NCBI GenBank assembly: GCA_022419385.1
Contig: JAJUBI010000002.1
Span: forward strand, 3,348,001 to 3,412,000
DNA from: Paraconiothyrium sp. Pb-2020
Taxonomy: Eukaryota > Ascomycota > Dothideomycetes > Pleosporales > Didymosphaeriaceae
Reading direction: 5' to 3'
Length of the DNA: 64,000 nucleotides
Below the pieces are notes generated by a model. That model did not search any database, was not told the DNA's origin, and saw only the letters and a program-made list of their open reading frames with translations. Positions 24,088 through 35,500 of this stretch are shown here, one piece after another (position 1 is the stretch's first letter; each line of letters starts with the position of its first letter). A program made the position numbers and the translations under genes.

Positions 24088-24726
24088 ATGCCTCCGCGAC
24101 CTTTCCCGTTCCCTTTCCGCGTAGGAAACGACATCTGCAGCATTGAGCGCATTCACAATCTCCTTAGGTTGGGTGACAAAACCCCTAGCAAAATCGTCCA
24201 CAGCCTGTCGCCTCAACGCACGCCGCTCAAGCGATTCGTTTCCAAGCTATTGACATTGCCCGAGCAACAGTATTTTTACCACCGATTTCAAAGAGAGCAG
24301 CATCGCGAGGGTGACGAGAATCCCCGGATTCTAAAGAAGATTTCGCATTATCTCGCCGGCAGGTAGGACAATCACTTCTCCTGGTCTGCCCGCTATGTAC
24401 TTACCATGTGCAGGTGGGCAGCGAAAGAAGCCGTTCGCAAAGCTTGCGAACATCTTGGCCCTTCCAATGGGTTTCACTCAATCATCATCCTACCTGAGAC
24501 CGCATTGCTGAAACTATCGCCTGGAGCGACCTCCCGCCCGCAAGCTCTAGTCCTACGCAACCGCCTCCCCCAGTTACCGCAGCATGAGCTCGAAAAGACG
24601 ATGGCTGGCGCAGCAGAGTTCGACTATAATTCTCTTGATGGTCAGATATGCGAAGTGAGCATAAGTCATGATGCGAAATACGCCACCGCAGTTGCCCTCG
24701 TGCCAGTGGTCGAAGAGTGGCAGTAA
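24088..24726 (+). CDS. PPT2: 4'-phosphopantetheinyl transferase, AcpS/Ppt2 type
   Basis: Transfers the 4'-phosphopantetheine arm of CoA to a conserved Ser of acyl carrier protein. Stand-alone AcpS-type enzymes of fungi are the mitochondrial Ppt2, serving mitochondrial ACP and hence lipoate synthesis. Exons 24088-24362 and 24414-24726 join to 588 nt (195 residues); the 51-nt intron has a GTAGGA donor. The Mg/CoA motif VGNDICSIERI lies at residues 12-22, and the second hallmark WAAKEAVRKA is built right at the splice junction (AG+G TGG). A short basic, Pro/Phe-rich N-terminus may be a weak mitochondrial signal. The length suits the family. Confidence 0.92.
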
Positions 24727-25798
24727 TAGGCTGTGACGTCGAAGGGTTAGGGTTACTAAGGCTAAGCTTTTGCGAGAAGAGCCTGTACGCGTTGACGAAG
24801 GAACTGCAACTGAGGGTGCGACTCAGGTATGCATGCGCGAGCGGCAAGATGGGGTACATCAAAGCCGGGTCGGAATGGTTCTTTTCCCAACGAATGCTGC
24901 ATCATGGCTTATTCATACCTGCATCAAGCAACAGAGTCAGCCGCAAAACATCTGCATTGGAGTACCCAATAATCTCCAATACTTACCAGGCTATACAGAG
25001 AGGTGCTTAGCTCACCTATTTATCTTGCAAGCCAAACAAGGTCCTTGACGCAAGGTCTCCAGATATGGATAGCCTCCAAAGCTTCGGGAGAACAACTACG
25101 CACTTAGAGCATCCGCGAACCGTGATTGACGAGTGGAGATTCGCATCGTTATGCACCACAGGAAGCTGTTCTTTGATAGCAGAAAAGAAATTCCATTTGT
25201 CCAGTCGTCTACCACGTCCTTCCTGCCGGCGCGTCCTGTCTTAGTACATTGATACCCGTAACTATTTTGTCTGGATACCTGTATTACTCATTCAATGAAC
25301 AGCGACGGCACGTCTGGTTGGTTCCCCCTCCACAGCGCGAGCTATTCGCGCACCGCCTCACGCCACGACACCGAAAAACGAGTAATACGATCTCGGCACA
25401 TGACGCATCTCCTATCCAACGACACCGGTGCCACGGCAATGTAGTGTTGGTTCCAAATGCCACTGAGATACGAAGCCACTTCGTCCGTTCGAGTATAGTC
25501 AACACCTTGGCTATATGCAGACTCGCCTAGCACGCTTTTCGATTGGCCGCCGACGAAGCTCGTGGGGATGGAATGGATACCTCAGACTCGATTCCAAGAG
25601 TTTTAGACTCTTGTTATGCCACTATGGTACGGTATGTAGATCTCACGTGGGAAATACGGTAGGGTCATTGTAGATTCAGCAAGCTTCGCAGTTGAGCTCC
25701 GTTCAGCTCGCATCTCTCTCCTCTCGCGTTCGTGGCTTCGGAAGTTCTATTCAAAGTGGTCCTTCCCTGCATCGTAGTGAAAACCATACGAAACTTAC
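24727..25798. other. intergenic, PPTase to surface-protein gene
   Basis: About 1.1 kb with no gene, repeat or RNA recognised on either strand. Confidence 0.45.
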
Positions 25799-27123
25799 AT
25801 GCTCGGACTCATCTTCGCGAGCTATGCGCTGTTCGCCAGCTTTAGCCTGGCGGAATTTCTGACGGCTACGCGCGCAGCCGAACCGACAATCACCAGAGTA
25901 CCAGACGTTCCTCACGAGCTGTTGTTCAGAAAGCAGGCAGTCGACGACCGTTTCACAGGGTGGATCTCTGTAGAAGGAGACTGGATGAGCCGTACATGCG
26001 AGGTCGGCGGCACATATTTCCAAAGCGATCAATACTGAAGGTGTTCCGCGACCACACTCGATGGCTGCAATGTTCCGATAGGATGCGTCGCAGGAAGTCT
26101 GGTCTACTCGCTCCGTACCTCTAGCTCACTTAGCTTTACCACACGTGCTTGGTACGATATCTTCGATCCCAGGCAGTAGGAAGAGTTAATTTGATGGGTC
26201 TATGTAGTACGGAAGTGTACGGTGACGACCCTGATGCTACGTCATGGTAATTGTGTAATACAGGTTTGATGTATGAGAACACTGCGGATTTTGACCTAGT
26301 GACCAATGTCTTTTGCGGTGCGAGTGCATCGAGGTGGACGTGAGTGGTCTTGCCGCAGGATATAAATTTCACATGTGCTAATGTTAGGTCGATAACAAGT
26401 TACTACAGAGTGAGACCATCGGAGTCAACATCTTCCTCCTCCTCCTCTGGTATGTCAAAATCGCATCATGCGTCATGGAACTTGCCGCTTACCTCCTCAA
26501 CAGAGTCTTCGACTTCAATCACTACCGCCCGATCCGCATCAACAGACCCTACAGACACAGCCGACATCGATCCCGCAACCTCAACCTCCGATCCCACTCC
26601 CGTCCCCGAACCTTCAAAGGGCAAAAGCAAAGCCTGGATCGCCGGCGCCGTCGTAGGTCCCATCGTCGGCCTCGCCCTCTTTGGACTGCTAGCCTGGTAC
26701 GTCCTTTCCCGGCGGAAGACGAACACTACGCCTCCACTTCCTGCCATGCAACAGCAACAACACGGTGCCCCGGCGCCCAACATAGGCAATCCTACTCAAA
26801 CCCTAGCACCTTACTACGAGGCACAGAAGCCCAATTCCCTCCCAATCGGCGTGAGTTCACACCATAACTGGGCTGCTCTTCCGCCGCAGCCGACTCAAAG
26901 TTCCGTGTTTCCACATGTGCAGCCTCCAAGTCCGTATGGCCAGCAATGGCAGTCGATGCCGGTTCAGGGGCAACAGGTGTATATGGAACTCAGTCCAGGC
27001 CAGAGCCCCCCACCGCAGAACGTGCAAGCGAGTTACACGGGTGGGGAGGGGACGCCGAGGGGGTTGGAGCACGGGGAGAGGCCTTTTTCTGCGGAGTTGG
27101 ACGGCGGGGGTACCAGGGCCTGA
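25799..27123 (+). pseudogene. single-TM cysteine-rich surface protein, two nonsense codons
   Basis: The gene has a signal peptide (MLGLIFASYALFASFSLAEF), a Cys-rich extracellular domain, a Ser/Thr-rich stalk, one TM segment (AWIAGAVVGPIVGLALFGLL) and a Pro/Gln-rich cytosolic tail. Exons 25799-26151, 26208-26339 and 26388-27123 sum to 1221 nt, exactly 407 codons. Introns of 56 and 48 nt are canonical (GTGAGT donor and TGCTAAT branch in the second). Within this otherwise coherent frame lie TGA at 26036-26038 (codon 80, between YFQSDQY and RCSATT) and TAA at 26248-26250 (codon 132, between DATSW and LCNTGLMYEN). No alternative intron removes them. A recent pseudogene is the simplest reading; readthrough or base errors are the alternatives. 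The tail alone (26388-27123) is an intact frame. Confidence 0.7.
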
Positions 27124-28583
27124 GATAGTGTCGAGTGTTATGAGATGGAAGAAAAATGAAGCGGTAGGAGTATGAGGTCAATGCCGGTAGGCCTTGTATA
27201 GGTTGTTGTTGGAACGATATCATTTGTTTTCTGTTTTTCTAGCATATCAAGCTTGTCTATCATTGGCTCTACATAGACCTTTGTCCGTATCCTTATGACT
27301 GACGACTAATGCTCATCTCTCAGATCAAAAGACAGTATCTTCCCCGCTGATATCAGGTAAGAGATGTTTGATCTCACGCTCAATGAGAAGCACGAAAGAA
27401 CTCGCTCCTATATGGCTTTATCACATGAACAATAATGTCCGACCAATCTGATCTGCACTTCACGTTGTGGCATGTGTGCAACGCGGGTCGATCGAAGAGA
27501 TATCCTTTCTAATGACTCCTTAATAGGTGCAATGCAAGGTTTCGAGGTTCCGCGCAGGTAAAGGGCTATGAGCTCAACGAAACAAATACATATGTGACCC
27601 TTTGTTATCTTGTTTCAACCACTTTCGCACCCTTTTCGAGTAGTGCAGCCTCTTCTTAATTTATCTGTCATTTCCAGTTTTTCTTGTGAAGAGAAAGGAC
27701 AGGGAAGTAGAACGTCGTTCATTAGCTGCCTGCCCGATCATAAGCACTCGTGCGTATCATCGAGCTGTAATTGACGTTGATAGCTGGGTTTGCTTCGCCG
27801 AGTAGGGGTGACTATCTTCCGAAAACTCGGGTTAGGTCCGGAGAGATGCTCGAGGAATACTGTTCATGTCGCATTATCCTCAGATTCAAGTCATATTACA
27901 AAGAGGCACCATAAGAGCTCTCTGAATTCGACCAGATTTGATGGGGTTTGCTTTCAGAAACAACCGTCTGTACGCAAATATATTCACAACTACCTTTCGA
28001 ACACATGTCAACGTGAAAGACAGTATGCCTGTCGCTACAAAAATAAGCCATTAAGGTAACTCTTAGGCAGGAAGCCTTACGAGCTCCTATACAATGCATA
28101 GTAACAGGACTTGTCACTTCCTACGTCCTCAGTCCAGCATAATCAAGCGCATTGGTCCTTCTCTTCATTGCCTATCATGATCCGGGCCACGGTCCCTAAG
28201 GAGTACGTTATCACCACCCGCCCTTTCGTCCTTATCCAGGTCCGTGGTGATACAATCTGGTGCTATTCATATCCAGGTTCATGGATTATGGCTTTCAGCC
28301 AGAAGTTCATCCGGATGCCCATAGCCAAGATTTCGAAGCCGGCGAAAGTGATCAACCTGCCTTGCTTGACTATAACAAGCTTAAAATAGTAACGTGTTTG
28401 CACGAGAGCAACCATTGAGGGACCATTGTGGTAGGGGTCTCGCACCATACGAGATGCATGGCAACCGGCACTTGGCGTTGCTACAACTCAGGGTCCGTGA
28501 CCTAGACCTGCCTGAGCAACGTAAGAAAGATTTTTTCATAAACGATACTGGAGACGGGCAAAAGGAAAGTCTCTCGCCCCGAA
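27124..28583. other. gene-free stretch
   Basis: About 1.5 kb, fairly AT-rich in its first half. No gene, RNA or repeat that I can support. Confidence 0.45.
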
Positions 28584-29075
28584 ATGAACGGCGAGAAAGC
28601 CCAGCAGCGGAACCAGGGTTCGCACCGCGTGTCTTCCACAACGCCGGCAACGAGCGAAGCGCCCAAGAACCGTGGGTCGCCCAATGTCCACGAGGAAACC
28701 ATACCGAGCCTCAACCACGGTAGGCGTCATCGAATTCGACCACATACCCGGTGCTCCCAATTTCGACTTCAGGCTTTGCAAGAGCTTGGGCGCAATCATG
28801 AAGGAGGAATGTCAGCAGCAGAAGACTGCGTCGGGACTGCAAAAGATTGGTGTTGTACGATGCCGCCCTGCCACGGCTGCGTAGGTCTCCCAGCAGCGGT
28901 ACGCCAGCGCGAACTACTGCATCCTATGCGCGCAGGTGAGCGCCAGAATTCGTGCCGAGCCGCGACGCACAGCGTGCATTCGCGCCGCGCAAGTGGGCAA
29001 ACAAACGTACACGTTCTCTGCGGGTCTGTCGTCGAGCTTCACAGACGTTGTCCACCTCGCAGACATGCAAAGTGA
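28584..29075 (+). CDS. possible hypothetical protein, unsure
   Basis: An ATG-initiated frame of 163 codons with a fair context (GAAATGAA). It begins hydrophilic (MNGEKAQQRNQGSHRVSSTT) and holds a Cys-rich patch (DWCCTMPPCHGC). I recognise no domain. Intron-like signals lie inside it (GTAGGC at 28720, TTCAG before 28774), and the same DNA is open in other frames, so it may be a chance frame in GC-rich sequence or part of a spliced gene I could not resolve. Confidence 0.2.
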   Translation: MNGEKAQQRNQGSHRVSSTTPATSEAPKNRGSPNVHEETIPSLNHGRRHRIRPHTRCSQFRLQALQELGRNHEGGMSAAEDCVGTAKDWCCTMPPCHGCVGLPAAVRQRELLHPMRAGERQNSCRAATHSVHSRRASGQTNVHVLCGSVVELHRRCPPRRHAK

Positions 29076-30065
29076 AACGAAACAACCTTCCCGCCGATCG
29101 CGCATGCACCTTCAGCGATCCCCAAAGCTTAATTACCCTCCCTGCGGCGCCGCATCGCGCGTTGCTCCAACAACACCGCAATCTCCGCGCATTGAGACGT
29201 CCTGGCACGTTCCCGCGCTGTTGCGGGGGTTCCGGCGCACATTCGAGGCGCAGGAGATAAGCTTACGAGACATGTTTCGAACCTCGAGGTTGTTCCGACG
29301 TCGCGTCGTGCAACGAGAACATTGTGAGACCAAGTCGATGGTGAGATGATAGCGACGGTAGTCAAACGAGGCGCGTGGGCAGGCCGTGTATGCAGCGTCG
29401 GAAGCGGCTAGAAGGGGGCCTCGGAGCACGCGCATGCGTGCGTGCGTTCTTCGCCAGGGCCACGCGCTCGAGTCGCACGGGAAATTAGGGATTCGTTTGC
29501 GGTGACGAGTCACCATGCATCGTGCGTGTACGACGATATGATTGATCGAGCCCATGAGTGAACAGAACGTCTATTGACAATGGAAAGATAGCTACAAAAA
29601 GATACTAGACAATAATGGTACGAGTGTGCTCCAACCCGACGGCGCTGTGTGCATGTCAAGCCGTCCGTCTCAAAACCTACGGGTGGATAGAATAGAACGA
29701 AACTGTGTTCAAGCGCGCCGATGAGGGTTATCGTCATGACAGTCGTGAGGGGTATTGACCGAAACTCCGTCCGCTTCCAGAGCCACAAGAGCATGCCGAA
29801 GACAAGCAAGGCGACAGGTCGAAGAGCGAAGCGAAGCGCAAAGCGAACAAAAGCACAATGCAACACCGGAAGCGCGTCGATGAGAATGTAGGTATAAGAC
29901 TGAATTTGCCTGCGACGCTGACTACCGACATTACATGGGATGTACATCTCCATCTCTTCCTCCCCAGTCGAAAAAACTTTGCGAAAATGGTATCTTCAAA
30001 CTCGGCATGCCCGTCGCGATGGACCAAAACATTAAGCTGACATAATATGTATGGTGCCATGTAGC
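29076..30065. other. gene-free stretch downstream of BYS1-type gene
   Basis: About 1 kb. Overlapping short frames on both strands without recognisable content. Confidence 0.4.
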
Positions 30066-30971
30066 TTATGCGTGGAAGTGCTGGTGGCGGCGGCCGTGTG
30101 CGTGCCTCCTGTTGACGAACTCGGTAACATAGACAACCTCAGTCTTGACGACAGGAGGCGAGGAAGAGACCGGAGCCGAAGTAATGGCAGCGGCAGCAGC
30201 GACAACGTACGCATCCTCAGTGGAGGAAGGAACAGGAGCCTCCTCAGAAGAGCTGCTGCTGGTGGGAGCGGCGCTGCTGCTCTCGAGTTCACTAGAAGGT
30301 GCAGCCGAGGAAACAGGCGCAGCCGACGAGATAGCCGAATAATTGTCGTCGGTGCTGGGAGCGTCGCCGCCGCAAAGGTAGAGTTCCAAATTGGCCTCGA
30401 CATTGCAGTACTTGGTCTGACGGTCGTCCCAGTTGATGTAAGAGACCTTGGCCGCCTCATCAGCGTTGTAGACGTTGAAGATGGGGCAGTGCTCATTGTT
30501 GACTGCGGACTTGAAGAGACCATCCTGGTTCCCGGACTTCAGATAGAAGCCATCGGTACGGCCAGGGCAGTCTTCGTGGTTGCCAGTGCAGTCGACGAAA
30601 GACATATCGAGGTAGTTTCCTGCAAATGCTGAGTCTGCCTTCTCGATCTTGTATTCCAACTGAGTGATATCCTTTCCACCGCACGTCTCGAACTTGGAGA
30701 GCTTGATAGAGATACCACCGTCGGTTCCGTCCTGGAAGTTCTCCTGGTAGAACTCGCCCGTCTTGAGTTCCAGTCCCGAGCCATCGGGGCAGCCATACTG
30801 CTTGTCAATCGACCACAGGTAGACGGGGTAAGAACAGCGGTTGACGACCTTGGCGAGAGGCTTGGTGGTATCGCAAGTTGCGTTGTGATTGTAAACAACT
30901 GCGTCACGGGCAGCGAGGTTAGATGCGGCAGTGGTAGCGACAAGCGCCGCGGTAGCAATGATGTACTGCAT
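30066..30971 (-). CDS. BYS1-domain secreted protein with Ser-rich stalk and His-rich tail
   Basis: A single exon of 301 residues. The signal peptide MQYIIATAALVATTAAS is followed by a BYS1 (blastomyces yeast-phase-specific, thaumatin-like) domain at about 40-210, seen in VVNRCSYPVYLWSI and GTDGGISIKLSK with a regular set of cysteines. BYS1 proteins are secreted or wall-associated and of unknown biochemical role. After about residue 215 comes a Ser/Ala/Glu low-complexity stalk, then a short valine-rich segment (VVKTEVVYVTEFVNRR) and a basic His-rich end (HAHGRRHQHFHA). No GPI-type C-terminal hydrophobic tail is seen, so soluble secretion or ionic wall binding is likelier than a GPI anchor. Confidence 0.85.
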   Translation of the reverse strand: MQYIIATAALVATTAASNLAARDAVVYNHNATCDTTKPLAKVVNRCSYPVYLWSIDKQYGCPDGSGLELKTGEFYQENFQDGTDGGISIKLSKFETCGGKDITQLEYKIEKADSAFAGNYLDMSFVDCTGNHEDCPGRTDGFYLKSGNQDGLFKSAVNNEHCPIFNVYNADEAAKVSYINWDDRQTKYCNVEANLELYLCGGDAPSTDDNYSAISSAAPVSSAAPSSELESSSAAPTSSSSSEEAPVPSSTEDAYVVAAAAAITSAPVSSSPPVVKTEVVYVTEFVNRRHAHGRRHQHFHA

Positions 30972-32580
30972 TGTGGATGATGGACCGGATGGAAGTTGTA
31001 CAAAAGAAGCTTAGAACCCGTAAGAATGGCGACGAAAGAGTGACTGCCGATAGCTGAAGGAGTGAAGCTATTCAGCGACAACGAGAAACGAGGTCCTGCT
31101 TGGTGCGGTAGGAGGAAAATCGGGGGCTGTTGGGGGATGCAAGCCTTAATAAGAGACGGCTGCATCCCAGACGCAGCCATACCACACCTGGCCAGTGACC
31201 CGCCCGCCATGAGACGAATCGCCGCTCAGGGCGCGGTTTCTTTAGATCCTTGCCAGGCGTTGTGGCGGTCCGGAGACGCTGCATGGATGAAGTGTCCAGC
31301 CCCAAGGAGAAAAGCGTAAAACAGACTAAGCAGGTCCAAACCAATCGGGCGAGCGTCGTGCCTGATCGGCAGCCGCTGGCGCACGCGACTGGCCGACGCA
31401 GAGGGACCCCATGCCGGATAAGTGCTAGAAAAGGAGTAACGACGACCGGGAGTCAGAGCATGGCCGTCAGCCAGCGCGCAGAGGTCAAGACTGGTGGTGG
31501 TTTGTTTTCTGGCTCTCACCGCACGCTCGGCGAAGCCTCTCGTCCCACGACGGCGACGACGACGCAGCAGAAGCTGATGCCCAGACGCGCGTGCCGAGTC
31601 TGCGCCCTGGGACATGTGCAGCGTCCGGACCAGCGCAGCGCAGAACAGCGCTCGTACCATGGTCTTTGATTGACAGCCTTGCGCCGAAATGAGGCCCCTT
31701 GGCGAGACTGAGATCGCTCCTACGCGGGCGGTCCGGGGTCCTGGACCGGCTTGGATAGGGGCCTCGCCCTGCTCGCTACCTTCTACTCCTGCCTTGCAGT
31801 GCCATCAGACGTGGCAAGGTGGTGAGGAAATTTACAGGCCCTGGCAGGCGAGGAAAGCCTTGTCGCGGGCTATTCCGACATGACGATTAAGCCAGCCGGC
31901 GACCGACGCCGGCTGGAGGCATGCTGGCTGACCACAGGTTTGCTCTCGGTGGATATCGATAAGAAGCCTTTCGTGGTGGGATTCGTGGTCGACGCGGGCA
32001 AGTTTTCAGCCATGACCACTCACGACGAGCCTTGTCCACAAGTAATTTCCCAGAGCCGACAGCCGAGCCTTCAGCAACGCGAAGTCAAGATGAAATCAAT
32101 CAGGCTGCTGAGTAGAGAGAACTCGCTTGCTGGGGCGTCTTCTTTGTCGCCGTCATCACCACGGTTCCTTGGGGCGCGATGATGCTGCAGCGACACAACG
32201 CGCGCGCTGACGTGGTACTGTCGTGGCCTCCCAATAACGGTCGGCCGAAGCGAGCGACGAAAACTGGAAAACACTCTTATCATCTGTCGTGGCCGGTAAG
32301 CGTCAGATTGGTCGCAAAGCTGTCGTCGCCGTCAGAATGGCTGACGTGATGGTTTGTGAGGGATGAGGGGGAGGGGAGGGGGAGGGGGAGGGGGAGGGGG
32401 AGGTTGAGAGGTTGGCTGCAAATGGGTCGAGGTGCCCCTCACTTCGATGCAGGGCAGGCACGACCGATGAGTTGCAGGTGGAGCCCATTCTGCCCACGAC
32501 GTCCAAGTCATAATTACACCGTGGAGTTGTCTCTCCTGAACAATGCGCATTGGTATACCAGAGACCATCGGTGAGACCTA
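30972..32580. other. intergenic with G-rich tract
   Basis: About 1.6 kb between the BYS1-type gene start and the DUF3433 gene 3' end. Contains the BYS1-type promoter and, near 32366-32403, a G-run repeat listed separately. No further gene recognised. Confidence 0.4.
32366..32403 (+). repeat. GGGGA/GGGGGA tandem tract (G-quadruplex motif)
   Basis: Six consecutive runs of four or five G, each separated by a single A, followed by GG. This satisfies the four-run G-quadruplex rule with one-base loops. It lies about 180 bases beyond the DUF3433 gene stop codon, on the strand opposite to that gene. Confidence 0.85.
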
Positions 32581-35500
32581 CTAGCAAAAGTCTTTTCGAG
32601 GCGCCGTTACCCATTCCACTGGATTTCTTCCCCCAACTACTTCAACGCCCCATCTGACTTCGCCGTCACGACCTTTGAACCATCCCAGCATTGTCTTCAC
32701 CTCCGTATCTCGCTTCAAATCTAGCCCTCTTTGTTGTACTAGAGACAGGAAATTCTCACTACCTGCAACAAGCACAAGCACGTCCGCCATCACTTCGACG
32801 TTTCGTAGCATGAACTTTGTGTATCGCCGCTGCACGCAGGTGACAATGGCAGTGGTGGCCATGAGCCAGATGACAAGACCGGCAGACAGGTATGTGGCAA
32901 CCGTGTTCATGTGGAGTATCTGAATGCGCCTCGACACCGAAGCCGTCACCGTTGGGTTGGTATCGGGCCTGATGTATACCCGTTCTGCGACGGCCGTTCC
33001 GTTCTCGTCAACAGCTTGTCCGAGGCCCTCAAGGCTCGTGTCACCAAGCTTTTGGTACGCCCAACTCCCTTCAGTTGTCGTTAATTTCTCGTTGACAAAG
33101 TGCTGGAAAAAGGTCTGGAATGTGCGATTGGCGTGCGTCGTCAGGGCGGTGTAGTTGAGAAGCACTCTTGCATCTTTGCTGCCAAGAGTGAACATGGAAT
33201 AAGTCATCAGATCCATATTCAGTCCGAGGCCACGATCCCGGATGTTGTACGCATTGTCGTCAAGGTCTTCGAGGGTTGGAGCGCCGACAGATCCTCTATC
33301 GGCCCCTCCAAATATTGCATCGAGGTATAGAATGCCGAAAGACGTCGTCATGTTAAGCCGTCCCGTATAGTTCCTCTCGTAGTGTTCTCCGGAACTGGAG
33401 AGATCGTGTCTAACGAACACATCGGACCAAGCCGATTTGATTGGTTCTGGCTTACGCAGAAGCTCGTACGAATACACTACATGTGATTCCGTGTCGAGCG
33501 TAACGTTGGCTTCAGTATAATCGATTACAGGCTGACAAAGCGCTGCTTGGAGAGCAGGTGGATCATTGTAATTCAAGAAGAAATGATTATAATCACTCCA
33601 AACGGTCGGTTTGCCAACAATCCATTTTGTAACGAACGGCAGCGGCCAGGCCCTCTCTTGGTAAGGGTATGTCGTATCAGCCTCATCCTTGTGGAGAGGC
33701 GACCAATAGCCTATGACAGCTTCCTGGGGATTGGACGTGGTACCATTCATGCAACACTGGACGTATCGGTCGCTCCCCAGGGTGGAAGTGGATGAAGTCG
33801 TGTTTTCGAACAGTAACTGCGGCAACGAGTAGCCACCCCTAAAGTCTTCGACAATGGCGTTGGGGGGGAGATCTTCTTCTGTGGTCTCGATTAACCACGT
33901 CGATCTGTTCCCAACAGCGTCGATCTGACTGCATTCGAGCCAGGCTCTCATCGCCGTGGTCTGAAATGTAATATTCGTGGGCAAGCCGAGTTCATTCTCT
34001 GTAGAGTTATCAGCTGCGGGGCTGCTTCTGACTGAAGGTGCTGTAGAAAGATTCATTGGTATAAAGTTCCATTCATCTCGAGTCCAAGCCAGCTGGGGTC
34101 CCCCGAGTGATAGCTGTATGGTAGCACTATAAAGCCAATTGTAAGAGCTGCCTGTACATGCCGTAGTTAGTAACGTCGCTTTGCCTGCTTGCGTCATTCG
34201 CGAAGGTTTCACACTAACCTGAGTAAACAGCATCCAAAACTGCTTGCGCTTGTGCACCAAACCTCGTATCAATGATAGGGTCAATAGTGGTAAGCACAGG
34301 ATCGAAGCGAGCCTCCAGGGTCCTGTTGAGGATAATTGAACTTTGGGAAGCGGAGGGTTTCCGTTCGAAAAGGGCAGACATAGACACGGTAAGCACCTGA
34401 CAAAGGGTACTTCCCAGAGCGACCAGAAACAGGACCCAATGTCGGCGCCTAGCTGCCTTCAAGGCGGCTCCCATCCATGTTTTCGACCGATAAGTCAGCC
34501 CTGCCCCTGCATTCATAGGTGTGGGTGCCCGAGACATCGCCATGTAAGGTTGGAGAATTCGAAACGTCATGTCTAGTTGGTCCCACCACAGAGTAATTGC
34601 TATGCTGATGACTGTGGGTGCGATGGAGATCGGAGCGAACGAGGAGATGCTGAGGCCAAAGCGTGAGAGGCTGGTTTCGTAGGTAAATGCTTTTTGGTAT
34701 AAGTGTGACTTGGCTGAAAAAGCGTTCATGACCAGAAGTGCGGCGAGGATTGCGGCGAGGAAGGTACCAAGCGCGAACAGGTTCTTCAGCTGAATCGCAC
34801 GAGGCTTCCAATTTCGATCACGTTTGGCCTTCTTCCGTGATATAGCTTTCACTACAAGTCAACGAATGTGTACAAACTAGGAAAGACACGATCTCGAACT
34901 TACCAAAAGGACGAATGCTCGCACTTGAGTCTCGATAGAGCGTTGAGAAAGATGTAAAGAAATTTTCTTGGCGGATGGCAGCATGGAGGTCATGTTTTGA
35001 TGCGCTATGCGCCCGCTTAATTACATCCAACGATGTCAAACGAGGGTCCAATAGCAAACTCAACCCCACTGTGCTTGCAGGATCGGACGGAAGATTGAGT
35101 GGTCGTCGGGCAACTCGAGAGGTCCAGAGCACTACTAGGAATAAAACAAAGGAGACAAGAAATAAGGTCGTCAAGGCGATCCCTATCTCGCGTAGAACAA
35201 CAACTCGAGTTTCGACGAATGTCGTAGTTCCTTGGACGGTCTGTGTTTGCATCAAGTGATCTTTGGTGAAAGTGTCTCGTATGTTTTCCGTGAAAAAGCG
35301 ACCCTTGATTTTGGCTGCGCGCTGGGCAAGGTCGGGGTCGTCTAACATCCTTGTAATATTCCATGATGATAGTGTACCCAGAACGATTCCAAGTCCAATA
35401 AACTGAGGAAATTGGGCTCTTTTGCTCGCCTCATTGCCCCACTGAGGCCCCGAATTCTCTGCGGCCGCATCGTCGTTGATGGCACGGCTGTCAGTATAAA

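Noticed and set aside
28394..29349. Overlapping frames in three plus-strand phases
   Set aside because: GC-rich DNA open in several frames at once; only 28584-29075 was kept, at low confidence.
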